Assembly (NCBI GenBank): GCA_035515055.1
Contig: DATJBV010000077.1
Coordinates: 62,001-126,000, forward strand
Source of the DNA: Pollutimonas sp035515055
GTDB lineage: Bacteria; Pseudomonadota; Gammaproteobacteria; Burkholderiales; Burkholderiaceae_B
Length of the DNA stretch: 64,000 nt
Direction: 5' to 3'
Numbering within the stretch: position 1 is the first letter of the stretch; every line of letters starts with the position of its first letter. Under the pieces are notes generated by a model that saw only the letters and a program-made list of their open reading frames with translations, did not search any database and had not been told where the DNA came from. Of the stretch, positions 45,624 to 54,045 are shown piece after piece. A program made the position numbers and the translations under genes.

Positions 45624-48383
45624 CTAGCTGCGTTCGCCCAGATCTTCGGGTCGGGCCAGTTCAATGTCGTAGCTGCTTTCGTGGCACACCTGATTGGCGT
45701 TCCACATGGCGTACTTGAACTTAAGGTGCCCCCAGCCGCCAACGAGTTCCAGGGGCTGCAGGAACGTGGCCATGGAGTTGTTCATAGGCTTGCGCTGAAT
45801 GTATTGATGCGGCTCCCAACCGTGCTCCATCATGATGGAGTTGACGGGAATGCTGGGGTAGAACTTCGCCTGCGCGAAAAAGTCGCCGGTACTGTTGAAC
45901 AACCGAACGTGATCACCGTCTTTAATGTTGCGCTGTTGCGCCAGTTGCGGATTGATATAGATATTGGGCTCGCCGCGTTGCAGACGCAGCATGTACTTGT
46001 TGGATCGCCAGTTCGAATGAATGCCCCAGCGCGTGTGCGGGGAGTAGAACGCCAACGGATAGTTCGAGGCTTCGGGTCCCGCGTGCTGACGCGCCGTGGG
46101 CACGGTGGCGCCCAACTTCATGAAGCGGGGATGGTCGCAGTAGAACGTGATTCGTCCAGTTAACGTGTCATAGGGATTCTTGCCTTCCGTCTGATTGGTG
46201 AACGGGTTGTAAGGCTCGTCCTTGACCAGCGGCTGGTTTGTGCCGGCTTTTTCATTCATTACGATGAACCCGCGTTCCGTAGCCTCCTCCATGGTCACCC
46301 CGCCGAACTCGGGCGAATTTTCCACGATCCATTTGGTGACATCGTAGTCGGTCATCAGCTTGCCATTCATGGTGTAGTCGTCGTGAATGGTATGCAGGTC
46401 CCGCGTCACATCCCCGTCCTGGTAAGACGATACTCCGCGTGCGATGGCTCGTTCCTGGATTTTTTTGGTGAGCAGCGCCATGATGTCCCAGTCGGGCTTC
46501 GAGTCGCCCACCGGCTCCACCGGCCGCGTGAATACGTTACAGAATCTATGAAAGCCTTGGGTCCGGAGATCCCATGCCTCGTAATGGCTGGCTGCCGGCA
46601 AGACGTAATCGGCCCACTCGGCCGTTGAATCCATGCGCACATTAACGTTCACGTAAAGTTCGCTGGCCTGCTCAAGGTGCGCCTTGCGATAGGTGTCGGC
46701 CATCTTGTTGCGGCGGAAAGTGTTGTCCGCCACTGAGATCATGCCCTTGATCTCGCCGTAATAAGGCATCCAGCCCTCATCGAGGGACTCTTTGATCATG
46801 GCCTCCATTTCTTCGATATTGAAACCCACGCGATTCTTTAGCTTGACGCTATCAAAGTGCTTGCGGGCGCCCTCGATCATGTTGCCGCGTAGAAACTCGC
46901 CCAAACCTCCGGCTTCGTAGCGAGCCAGCTTCTTGCCGCCGAAACTGGCCAGCTCCGTCCAGCGAGGATGATTCCAGACGATCCAGGACGTATCCAGACC
47001 GCCAGACTTGCCGCCGTGGCCAGTCAGGGCCATGGCCAAGGCATACGCCCAACCCGTATAGAGACAGTTGGAATAGCGGGAGATGATATAGCCCAGCATG
47101 ACAATGGCCTTGCGGGCCTTGGCCATGCGGCGGGCTTCCCGGCGCACCATGTCGGGGTCCAGGCCGGTGTGGGCATGTGTTTGTTCTGGTGGAAACTTGG
47201 CGGCTTCCTTCTTGACGTGCTCGAAGACGGTAGTGACAGCAACGCCCCCGACGTTGTAGTCACCCTCGAGGGCGGGATCCACGTCGCCGAGCTTCAATGT
47301 CTTGGTCTTCGAACCCATGGATCCGTTGACCTTCACCGCCTTGCCGCTGTTCAGGTCCCAGTGATAGAAGACCTCGTCCGAGCCGGAAGGTTCGAGATCG
47401 GATTCCCGCAAGAGCTTTTGATTGTCGAGACGCACAAGAATGGGCAAGTCGGTCTGCTCTTTCATGAAGTCTGGCTTGTAAAGCTTTTCGGCGATGATGA
47501 CATTGACGAATGACATCGCCAGGAAAGGATCGCTACCTTGTTTGATGGGCATCCACAGGTCGGCATGAATGGAACTGGGATTCAGGTCCGGTGCGGTGGA
47601 AACAATACGTCCACCGTTGTGCTGTGCCTCCCAAATGTAGTGCGCATCGGGAATGCGGGTGGCGTTGGGGTTAATCATGCCCAGCATGATGTAGTCCGCG
47701 TCGAACCAGGCATCCGAAGTGAAGCTTTCCAGAGGGTTGCCGTAGGCCAGGTGCGCACCTGTGTTGAGATCGCCCACAGTGGTGAAGCCATCGAGCTGGA
47801 TGCCGCCAACGAGCGATGCGAAACGGTTGGGGCCCGACTGCCGCACCATCGACTGGTTGCCGGAACCCTGGTGGGTCTTGAGTTTGCCGGGGCCATATTT
47901 TTCGAAGATGTCGATGATCTTGTCGGCAATTTCTTCAGTTGCCTGATCCCATGAGATGCGCTGCCATTTTCCCGCGCCGCGCTCGCCTGCGCGCTTGAGC
48001 GGATACCGTACTCGATCCGCCTCGTACATCGTTGATGAATGGATTGCGCCCTTTTGACACCCCCGCGGATTGGCGTCGGGTACTCTTGGGTTGACGGCTG
48101 GGTACTTTGCGATTTGCTCTTCGCGCAGCACTATGCCGTCTTTGACGTAGACATCGAATGCACAGTTGCCCATGCAATTGATGCAGTGCGCCGCATGCCC
48201 AACCTTGTCCCATGTCCATTCGTTGCGATAGAGATCTTCCCAGCCGCGGTAAGGGTATTCTTGACGCAGGGCGTCTTTAATGGGCTCGAGTCGATTAAGC
48301 GCCCACGCATTTCCGCTACCCAGGACGCCGGTACCGACCGCGCCCAGACCCTTCAAAAAACTGCGACGATTCAGATGTAGCAT
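45624..48383 (-). CDS. Type II DMSO-reductase-family molybdopterin oxidoreductase, catalytic alpha subunit
   Basis: 919-residue Mo-bisMGD enzyme. A twin-arginine signal (NRRSFLKG, residues 5-12) sends it to the periplasm. The FS0 cluster ligands H66-x3-C70-x3-C74-x34-C109 have exactly the His-Cys spacing of NarG and other type II members. D205 in VGDLNTGAH is the likely Mo ligand. Closest functional relatives by architecture are DMS dehydrogenase, selenate and chlorate reductases and ethylbenzene/steroid hydroxylases. The substrate cannot be decided here. It leads a seven-gene operon with gaps of 10-32 bp and one overlap; AAAGGGAG precedes its ATG. Confidence 0.92.
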   Translation of the reverse strand: MLHLNRRSFLKGLGAVGTGVLGSGNAWALNRLEPIKDALRQEYPYRGWEDLYRNEWTWDKVGHAAHCINCMGNCAFDVYVKDGIVLREEQIAKYPAVNPRVPDANPRGCQKGAIHSSTMYEADRVRYPLKRAGERGAGKWQRISWDQATEEIADKIIDIFEKYGPGKLKTHQGSGNQSMVRQSGPNRFASLVGGIQLDGFTTVGDLNTGAHLAYGNPLESFTSDAWFDADYIMLGMINPNATRIPDAHYIWEAQHNGGRIVSTAPDLNPSSIHADLWMPIKQGSDPFLAMSFVNVIIAEKLYKPDFMKEQTDLPILVRLDNQKLLRESDLEPSGSDEVFYHWDLNSGKAVKVNGSMGSKTKTLKLGDVDPALEGDYNVGGVAVTTVFEHVKKEAAKFPPEQTHAHTGLDPDMVRREARRMAKARKAIVMLGYIISRYSNCLYTGWAYALAMALTGHGGKSGGLDTSWIVWNHPRWTELASFGGKKLARYEAGGLGEFLRGNMIEGARKHFDSVKLKNRVGFNIEEMEAMIKESLDEGWMPYYGEIKGMISVADNTFRRNKMADTYRKAHLEQASELYVNVNVRMDSTAEWADYVLPAASHYEAWDLRTQGFHRFCNVFTRPVEPVGDSKPDWDIMALLTKKIQERAIARGVSSYQDGDVTRDLHTIHDDYTMNGKLMTDYDVTKWIVENSPEFGGVTMEEATERGFIVMNEKAGTNQPLVKDEPYNPFTNQTEGKNPYDTLTGRITFYCDHPRFMKLGATVPTARQHAGPEASNYPLAFYSPHTRWGIHSNWRSNKYMLRLQRGEPNIYINPQLAQQRNIKDGDHVRLFNSTGDFFAQAKFYPSIPVNSIMMEHGWEPHQYIQRKPMNNSMATFLQPLELVGGWGHLKFKYAMWNANQVCHESSYDIELARPEDLGERS

Positions 48384-48642
48384 GGCTGGCTCCCTTTACG
48401 GGGGTGGCGTTCGGTTCCGGCGCCACACGCGATGGCGCGTCAATGTTTGATCATCCTACTCTCCGCCAAATCAGCTCACAAGCGTAATGATTTTGGGCTA
48501 GGGCGTGAATTTTCCGTTTGTGTGGGCTGCCAGCCGCCCTTTCCATAGGGGCATACGTTTGATTGCATCGCTGCCATCTCGCATGTTCAGATACAATTCG
48601 TAGTAACCCTATACACACGTACAGTAAGGCAGGAGATCTTTT
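48384..48642. other. Divergent promoter region between the molybdoenzyme operon and a GGDEF sensor gene (259 bp)
   Basis: It should hold both promoters. On the plus strand a good -10-like TACAAT lies about 45 bp before the sensor gene, without a clear -35 at standard spacing. On the minus strand I found no convincing FNR (TTGAT-N4-ATCAA) or sigma-54 site. No ORF or terminator is present. Confidence 0.4.
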
Positions 48643-51309
48643 TTGAGTGCAGTTCAACCTATGCGGCCCCAACTTCCCCGATGGCGGTCCCACGCTTGGC
48701 GACCGGGCCTGTTCATATTGGCGCTGTTGCTAGCGTTGGCTGTCTACTGGACTCTGCTGCAGACGTCGCACACGCAAATGCGGGAACAGGTTCGCACCGA
48801 TGCCCAGCGTCTGGCCGGACAGACTGGCCAGGCATTGGCGCTGCAAATGAATACCGTTGTCAGGAAGCTGGATTATTTTTCGCAACACTTGGGTTGGGCT
48901 TGGCTGCAAAGGAGTCAAGACACTTTTCATGACGCAGCATCCGTGGCAATACGCACCCTGCCGCCGGGCGCGCTTGCACAGATTGCGATCGCAGATGCCG
49001 AAGGCAAAATACTCTACTCAAGCCTAGGCGAAGGCTTGAGCGTGAATCGACGCGAATCGACCGTTTTCATCACCGACCGCGAGCACTTCCAGGTTCATTC
49101 AACGGCAGACAAGCCGTTTCTCTTCATTAGCGAGCCAATCAAGGGCCGTATTTCACAACAATGGGCGATCCAGTTCACCCGAGGCCTTTGGCATAACGGC
49201 CAGTTCCAAGGGGTGATTGTTCTCTCCGTTTCGGCCGAATACCTGACCACAGCGCTCAAGGCCATTTTTCCCGATCGCACCGATGCGGCCTCCCTGATCA
49301 AGAGCAATGGCGCCTATCTTGCCCGTTCGTACCACCTGGCCGATGTCCTGGGAAAGAATCTACCCAAAGGCCGCCCCTTTATTGAGCACCCCGAACTCAC
49401 GCACGGCACGTACGAAGCGGTAGCCGAAGTTGACCGCATCAGCCGCCTCTATAGCTGGCATCGCGTGGATGACTACCCGCTAATCATTCTCGTGGGGCTG
49501 GGGTCGGAAAAAGCCATGGCTGTCACCGACGAAGCCATCAACGACAGCTACTGGCAAAGCGGATTTGGCTCTGCGCTACTGTTATTGGCCGGGCTGACGT
49601 TGGCCTGGCTATGGGCGCAGCGCAGCAGGCATTCGACCCAACTGCAGCGTGTGGCCGACGCCTTGCAAGCCAGCGAAGCCCAATTGCGAATCACCCTGGA
49701 CGCCGTCCGGGATGGCTTGTGGACGTTCAACCATGCGACCGACACTGCCCAATGGGACGACCGCATCCGCACTATGCTCGATTACGGCGAAGATTACCGC
49801 ACGCCCTCCACTGAGACCCTCATCAAGCTGATTCACCCCGGCGACTTGGAGCACCTTAGCCTGGAGAATACGCGCTTGTTCAGCCGGTATTCCAACCAAC
49901 TCATGAATTTGGAATTCCGCCTGCGCAAGGCGGATGGCCGCTGGTTGTGGGTGCGGGCGCGTGGCCGTGCCATTGAATGGAATGAGCGGGGCACACCGTT
50001 GCGGTCTGTCGGCACGCTGTCGGATATCAGCGAGCAGGTCGCCGAAGCACACTTGCGCGATGCCTTGCTGAACCGAAGCGCTGCCGCCATCCTGCTGGTA
50101 AGTCCGGACCGGCGCATTGTCCACGCCAACGCCCAATTTGCCTCGATTTTCCTGAAACCAGGCCAAAACCTTAAAGATCTGAATTTGCGTGATATTCATA
50201 TCGACCAGGCGCATTGGGAAGAATTGAGTTTTTCGTACGATGCCGTCAAAGCCGATGGCTTGCTGCGCCTCGAGTACCCATTCACAGATGCCGGCGGAAA
50301 TGTCCGCTGGTTCGACACCCACGCCGTCCCGCAGGACCCGGATGACCCGCAAAGCAACGTCATATGGACCTGGATCGACATCACGAGCCGGCACGAGGCA
50401 GATGCCGCACTGGCCATCGAAACGCTGCGTCTCAATACGTTGCTGGAGTGCTTTCCTGGCGGCGTGCTGATCGAAGACGCACACGGCACCGTGGTTTTCG
50501 TGAATCCATCTTGGCCACAGTTACTGGGACTGGAAATACCCGCAGCCGCTCTGCAGGGGAAACACGATCACGACCTCAGGGAACTTGTCGGCTCGACGGT
50601 ATCAGGCTGGTTGCGTTCACATCAGCCGGGCCGAACAGCGGAATCGCGTCGTGCGCACGAAGTCACCACCCTGGCCGGCCGCCATCTTGAGATCCATCAT
50701 GTGGAGATTCGCCAGAACCGGCAGCACCTCGGTTCGGTCTGGCTCGTACGCGATATTACCGAACGCAAACTGCATGAACTGGAGCTGGCACAGCTCGCCT
50801 CGACAGACACCCTCACCGCTCTGCCCAATCGGCGCAGCTTCATGCAAAGCCTCAATGCGCTTTACGGCGAAGCGCTGAACGTCCAAAAAATGACCGGCGT
50901 TATCATGATGTTGGACATCGACCACTTCAAACGGGTCAATGACACCTATGGACATGCGGTCGGCGACATCGTGCTGCGGCATATCGCCAAAACGATGAAA
51001 GCCGCCCTTCGCGCCAATGACGTTCCCGGTCGCCTTGGCGGCGAGGAATTTGCCATTTTGCTGCCCCACACCGGCCTGGCCGAGGGCTTGGCAATCGCCG
51101 AACGCATACGTCAAGGCGTCGAACAGACAAACATAACGGCCAACGGGCACGACATTCGGATCACTATCAGCATTGGCGTTTCAGTTGTGTGCGCGGACTA
51201 CACGCCAGACGCGGCACTGCAACAGGCTGATGACGTGCTGTACAAGGCGAAGGAAGCCGGCAGGAATCGTGTCTGCCTATGGCAAGAAGCTAAGGAAATT
51301 GTTGCCTGA
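48643..51309 (+). CDS. Cache/PAS sensor diguanylate cyclase
   Basis: 888-residue membrane sensor. A transmembrane helix (LFILALLLALAVYW) opens a periplasmic Cache-type ligand domain (about 45-290, with ITDREHFQVH and KPFLFISEPI). A second helix (FGSALLLLAGLTLAWLW) leads to three PAS segments (about 335-455, 465-590 and 590-710) and a GGDEF domain with TDTLTALPNRRSF, LDIDHFKRVNDTYG and GGEEF at 799-803. An RxxD (RAND) inhibitory site lies five residues before GGEEF. The start is TTG, seven bases after AGGAG. Its divergence from the molybdoenzyme operon hints that it senses the same compound or the resulting redox state. Confidence 0.9.
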   Translation: MSAVQPMRPQLPRWRSHAWRPGLFILALLLALAVYWTLLQTSHTQMREQVRTDAQRLAGQTGQALALQMNTVVRKLDYFSQHLGWAWLQRSQDTFHDAASVAIRTLPPGALAQIAIADAEGKILYSSLGEGLSVNRRESTVFITDREHFQVHSTADKPFLFISEPIKGRISQQWAIQFTRGLWHNGQFQGVIVLSVSAEYLTTALKAIFPDRTDAASLIKSNGAYLARSYHLADVLGKNLPKGRPFIEHPELTHGTYEAVAEVDRISRLYSWHRVDDYPLIILVGLGSEKAMAVTDEAINDSYWQSGFGSALLLLAGLTLAWLWAQRSRHSTQLQRVADALQASEAQLRITLDAVRDGLWTFNHATDTAQWDDRIRTMLDYGEDYRTPSTETLIKLIHPGDLEHLSLENTRLFSRYSNQLMNLEFRLRKADGRWLWVRARGRAIEWNERGTPLRSVGTLSDISEQVAEAHLRDALLNRSAAAILLVSPDRRIVHANAQFASIFLKPGQNLKDLNLRDIHIDQAHWEELSFSYDAVKADGLLRLEYPFTDAGGNVRWFDTHAVPQDPDDPQSNVIWTWIDITSRHEADAALAIETLRLNTLLECFPGGVLIEDAHGTVVFVNPSWPQLLGLEIPAAALQGKHDHDLRELVGSTVSGWLRSHQPGRTAESRRAHEVTTLAGRHLEIHHVEIRQNRQHLGSVWLVRDITERKLHELELAQLASTDTLTALPNRRSFMQSLNALYGEALNVQKMTGVIMMLDIDHFKRVNDTYGHAVGDIVLRHIAKTMKAALRANDVPGRLGGEEFAILLPHTGLAEGLAIAERIRQGVEQTNITANGHDIRITISIGVSVVCADYTPDAALQQADDVLYKAKEAGRNRVCLWQEAKEIVA

Positions 51310-51326
51310 CGGATTTATTGAACGAG

Positions 51327-52052
51327 CTACTTCATTAGCCGCTCGCCGAGCGCGCGCAGCAAGTCGGCCCCGTTTCCCGTCCACGCGCTTCCGTGCATGC
51401 ACGCGAGCGTGGTGGGGTTTTCGCGCGCAAGCTTGTCGATCAAGCCGCTGGTGTGGGTTGAATGCGAAAAGTAATCCAAAGGGAAACGGAATGCTTCGCT
51501 CGATTCAAGAATGTCGTCTTCCGTCAGCGCTATTGCGCCATCGCCCCCCTGCGTGAACAGATCTCCGCAGAACATTGTTCGTGTTTCGGCTTCCATCAGG
51601 TAGCCGGTTTCCCAACCGTGCGGCAGATGAGGCGCATCGAGCCATTTCACGGAATGCTTGCCAAGTACCAGCGTTTCTCCGTCAGCCATCGCCCGCGCTG
51701 GCCTGTCGGCCACGTCGTTGATGGAAACCATGGCCGCCACTTTGCTGCACAAAGGCATCGACTGCGGGGCGGCCGCCAGCCATTCATTGAGCGAACCGCA
51801 TTCGTCCGCTTCGAAATGCGACAGCGCCACGAAGCGGAGGCGATCCGCCGGGATCACGTGCTGGACAGCCTCGTGTACATTCGGAAAGAGCTTACGAGGC
51901 CCGGTATGAAAGAGGAGCGGCTGGTCGTCGAGGATAAGGTATTGGTTGAACGAGAATCCGCCGGGGACAATGCTGACGGGCGTGCTGATGCGGTAGATGC
52001 TGTCTGCTATTTCGTGCACATTGGTTCCGGAAGCTGCATTAGTGAGTTTCAT
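51327..52052 (-). CDS. MBL-fold protein resembling the di-iron domain of flavodiiron proteins
   Basis: 241-residue metallo-beta-lactamase-fold protein without a flavodoxin domain. The metal motif is HFEADECGSLNEW: His, Glu and Asp as in the HxExDH motif of flavodiiron oxygen/NO reductases, but with Glu where the second His usually is. FCGDLFTQGG and the late ACMHGSAWTG supply further ligands. It resembles stand-alone oxygen-binding di-iron (ODP) proteins. GAAGGAG precedes the ATG at 52052; the open frame to 52238 is longer without support. It is convergent with the GGDEF sensor gene. Confidence 0.8.
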   Translation of the reverse strand: MKLTNAASGTNVHEIADSIYRISTPVSIVPGGFSFNQYLILDDQPLLFHTGPRKLFPNVHEAVQHVIPADRLRFVALSHFEADECGSLNEWLAAAPQSMPLCSKVAAMVSINDVADRPARAMADGETLVLGKHSVKWLDAPHLPHGWETGYLMEAETRTMFCGDLFTQGGDGAIALTEDDILESSEAFRFPLDYFSHSTHTSGLIDKLARENPTTLACMHGSAWTGNGADLLRALGERLMK

Positions 52053-52342
52053 TGCGTGCTCCTTCGTCGAAATATCGACGCCTGGCATCAGCGGCTGAAA
52101 ATCCCGCGGCAATCGCCTGCCAGACATCCTCCTGGCTAAATCATAACCGGATTTTTGTGCCCATACGTCTAGTATCCGGGGAAAAAAGACTTGCGCCGAA
52201 CCTATCGTTTGTTGCAAATATTCCAATACATCAAGCATTTATGAAGCATAAAATTCAATAGCGGCCTGCGTCCGTCGGTTCAAGGCCGTAGCCAGCCGTT
52301 GGGCGCGAGTCACCATGCAAACGAACACCAACAGGAGGCGTT

Positions 52343-52537
52343 ATGACACGCAAATACATCGACTGCCGCAACTTCCCCAGTGAAATGAATTGTTCTGTTG
52401 CCATATCGGCGGACAATGAAAAGGAACTGCTGGAAGCCGCCGTACAGCACGCCGTGGCAGTGCACGGCCACAAAGATACCCCCGAACTCAGGCAGCAAGT
52501 CCAGTCATCGATGAAGGACGGCAGCCCGCCGAACTAG
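52343..52537 (+). CDS. DUF1059 family small protein
   Basis: 64 residues, MTRKYIDCRNFPSEMNCSV at the start, then a helical stretch (NEKELLEAAVQHAVAVHGHKD). Two conserved cysteines and a His-rich helix are typical of this family of unknown function. AGGAGG lies seven bases before the ATG. It is divergent from the MBL gene and convergent with the reductase gene that follows. Confidence 0.85.
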   Translation: MTRKYIDCRNFPSEMNCSVAISADNEKELLEAAVQHAVAVHGHKDTPELRQQVQSSMKDGSPPN

Positions 52538-52581
52538 AGGGAAAAAGCGTTGGCCACGGGTTCCCCACGCCGCGTAGCGTC

Positions 52582-53535
52582 CTAGGGAACTCGCCCGACA
52601 TATGCCGGTGCGATGTCTTCAAGGGCGGTTGGCTGCCGGGGGCAGCCGGGGGCGCAGACACTCGCGGTCTGGAGGGAAGCCAAATTGTCGCGCGTAAAAG
52701 GCTTGCCGGGCGCGAACTCCAACGCGCGGGCCTGGATGCGTGCGACCCAGTCGGGCAAAGGAACAACCAAGCGCGGGTGCCCGGAAACACGAGCCGCATA
52801 GGCGACCAGGTCTCGCAGCAGGTAATCCCGTGGACCGCATAAGTCGATGCGCTGCCCCGCCTTGCCGGGGTCTCGAAGAGCCTCGAGGAACCGATCGCAC
52901 ACATCGCCGACATAGACCGGTGCGAAGCGCGCTTCCGCGCAAGCCAATGGAAAAAAGCCTGGCATGAGGCGGGCGAGCGCCGCGAAGCGACTGAGAAACG
53001 AATCGCCTGGACCGAAAATGACCGAGGGACGGAAACTGGTCACGGCAATGCCGTGAGACGCCCCGAAGTCATGCGCCCAGGATTCGGCCGCGCCTTTGCT
53101 GCGCAGATAGAAACTGGAACCGTGAACGGCATCGGCCCCGAACGCACTCATATGAAGATAGCGGGCAACGCCGGCTTGGTGCGCCGCAGTTAGTGCAATT
53201 TTTGTGAAACCGACATGCACCTGCTGGAAGACGGCTCCGGTGTGGCGCGGCTCGTTGAGAATACCGACCAGATTTATAAGGGCAAGATACCCTTGCATCT
53301 GCTTCGCGAGCAGGGAAATTGCGTCTGCATCGGGAGTGTTGGAATGGAAGGGCAAGCCTAGCACTCGAACAGCAGGTTCCGATGCCAACGTCTTGTGGAG
53401 ACTGGGGTAGCGGCTCAGCACGGTTACGGCGTAACCCGCTTCTACAAGCCGGCGGATCAGGAATTTGCCGACAAATCCCGTCCCTCCCAAGATCAGGACA
53501 TCAGGCTTGCTTGAGTTTGAAGCGGCGTTGACCAT
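52582..53535 (-). CDS. NAD(P)-binding protein of the complex I NDUFA9-like/atypical SDR family
   Basis: 317 residues. The Rossmann start is VLILGGTGFVGKFLIRRLVEAG, with VLSRYPS after the second strand suggesting NADP use. LINLVGILNEPRH, YLHMSAFGADAVHGSSFYLRSKGAAE and FRPSVIFGPGDSFLSRFAAL are typical of NDUFA9-like proteins. Bacterial members are usually annotated as NADH:ubiquinone-oxidoreductase-related or sugar-epimerase-like; the true reaction is unknown. No ribosome-binding site is obvious before the ATG. Confidence 0.82.
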   Translation of the reverse strand: MVNAASNSSKPDVLILGGTGFVGKFLIRRLVEAGYAVTVLSRYPSLHKTLASEPAVRVLGLPFHSNTPDADAISLLAKQMQGYLALINLVGILNEPRHTGAVFQQVHVGFTKIALTAAHQAGVARYLHMSAFGADAVHGSSFYLRSKGAAESWAHDFGASHGIAVTSFRPSVIFGPGDSFLSRFAALARLMPGFFPLACAEARFAPVYVGDVCDRFLEALRDPGKAGQRIDLCGPRDYLLRDLVAYAARVSGHPRLVVPLPDWVARIQARALEFAPGKPFTRDNLASLQTASVCAPGCPRQPTALEDIAPAYVGRVP

Positions 53536-53686
53536 AGCTATACGATACGCCTAATTCAAGGTTTATCGGGAGCACATTCACTGTTCATTACTATACGTCA
53601 TAAGCATGGATAAGAATGGTCGTTTGAACCTGCGGGGCTCGTCGGTACCATACAACTCATTACAAATTGACTGGAAATGAAAATCC

Positions 53687-54043
53687 ATGCGTACTGTTTA
53701 TAGAACGCTGCGGTCAGCAGCCTTTGCATCCGCTCTTATGGCTGGATTCACCGCCCTGCCGGCGTCGGCCCAATCCACATTCGACATCACCGTCCTGGCG
53801 GGCGCCTGTGCCAATTGCCACGGCCCGGATGGCCGTTCGCCTGGCGGCATACCCGCCATCGCTGGGCGGCCCGAGACGATACTCATCGGGCAGCTCAGGG
53901 CATTCAAGTCGGACGCTCCGCCGGCCAACACAACGATCATGAACCGCCTAGTCAAGGGCTTCAGCGACGAGCAGCTTACTGCGCTTGCCCGACATTTTTC
54001 ACAGATCAAAACACAACCCGTATCCGGTAAAGAAGGCTTGTAA
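53687..54043 (+). CDS. fccA: Monoheme cytochrome c, partner of sulfide dehydrogenase (FccA-like)
   Basis: 118-residue periplasmic cytochrome with a Sec signal ending at ALPASAQ and one heme site CANCHG (41-46). A methionine in TTIMNRLVKGFSDEQLTALARHF can be the axial ligand. It lies two bases before the flavoprotein gene fccB, so it is the probable electron-accepting subunit. Some FccA proteins have two hemes; this one has one. The symbol is given from context. Confidence 0.85.
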   Translation: MRTVYRTLRSAAFASALMAGFTALPASAQSTFDITVLAGACANCHGPDGRSPGGIPAIAGRPETILIGQLRAFKSDAPPANTTIMNRLVKGFSDEQLTALARHFSQIKTQPVSGKEGL

Positions 54044-54045
54044 AA

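Noticed and set aside
45624..48383. Membrane-bound nitrate reductase NarG
   Set aside because: The Fe-S ligand spacing matches NarG, but this protein has a standard Tat signal, is about 300 residues shorter, and comes with a soluble signal-peptide gamma subunit rather than NarI.
48400..48480. FNR or sigma-54 site upstream of the molybdoenzyme operon
   Set aside because: TTTGATCA and TGGCGCG fragments occur, but neither the second FNR half-site nor the -12 element is at the right distance.
49609..50484. 291-codon minus-strand frame
   Set aside because: Antisense to the PAS region of the diguanylate cyclase; no recognisable protein.
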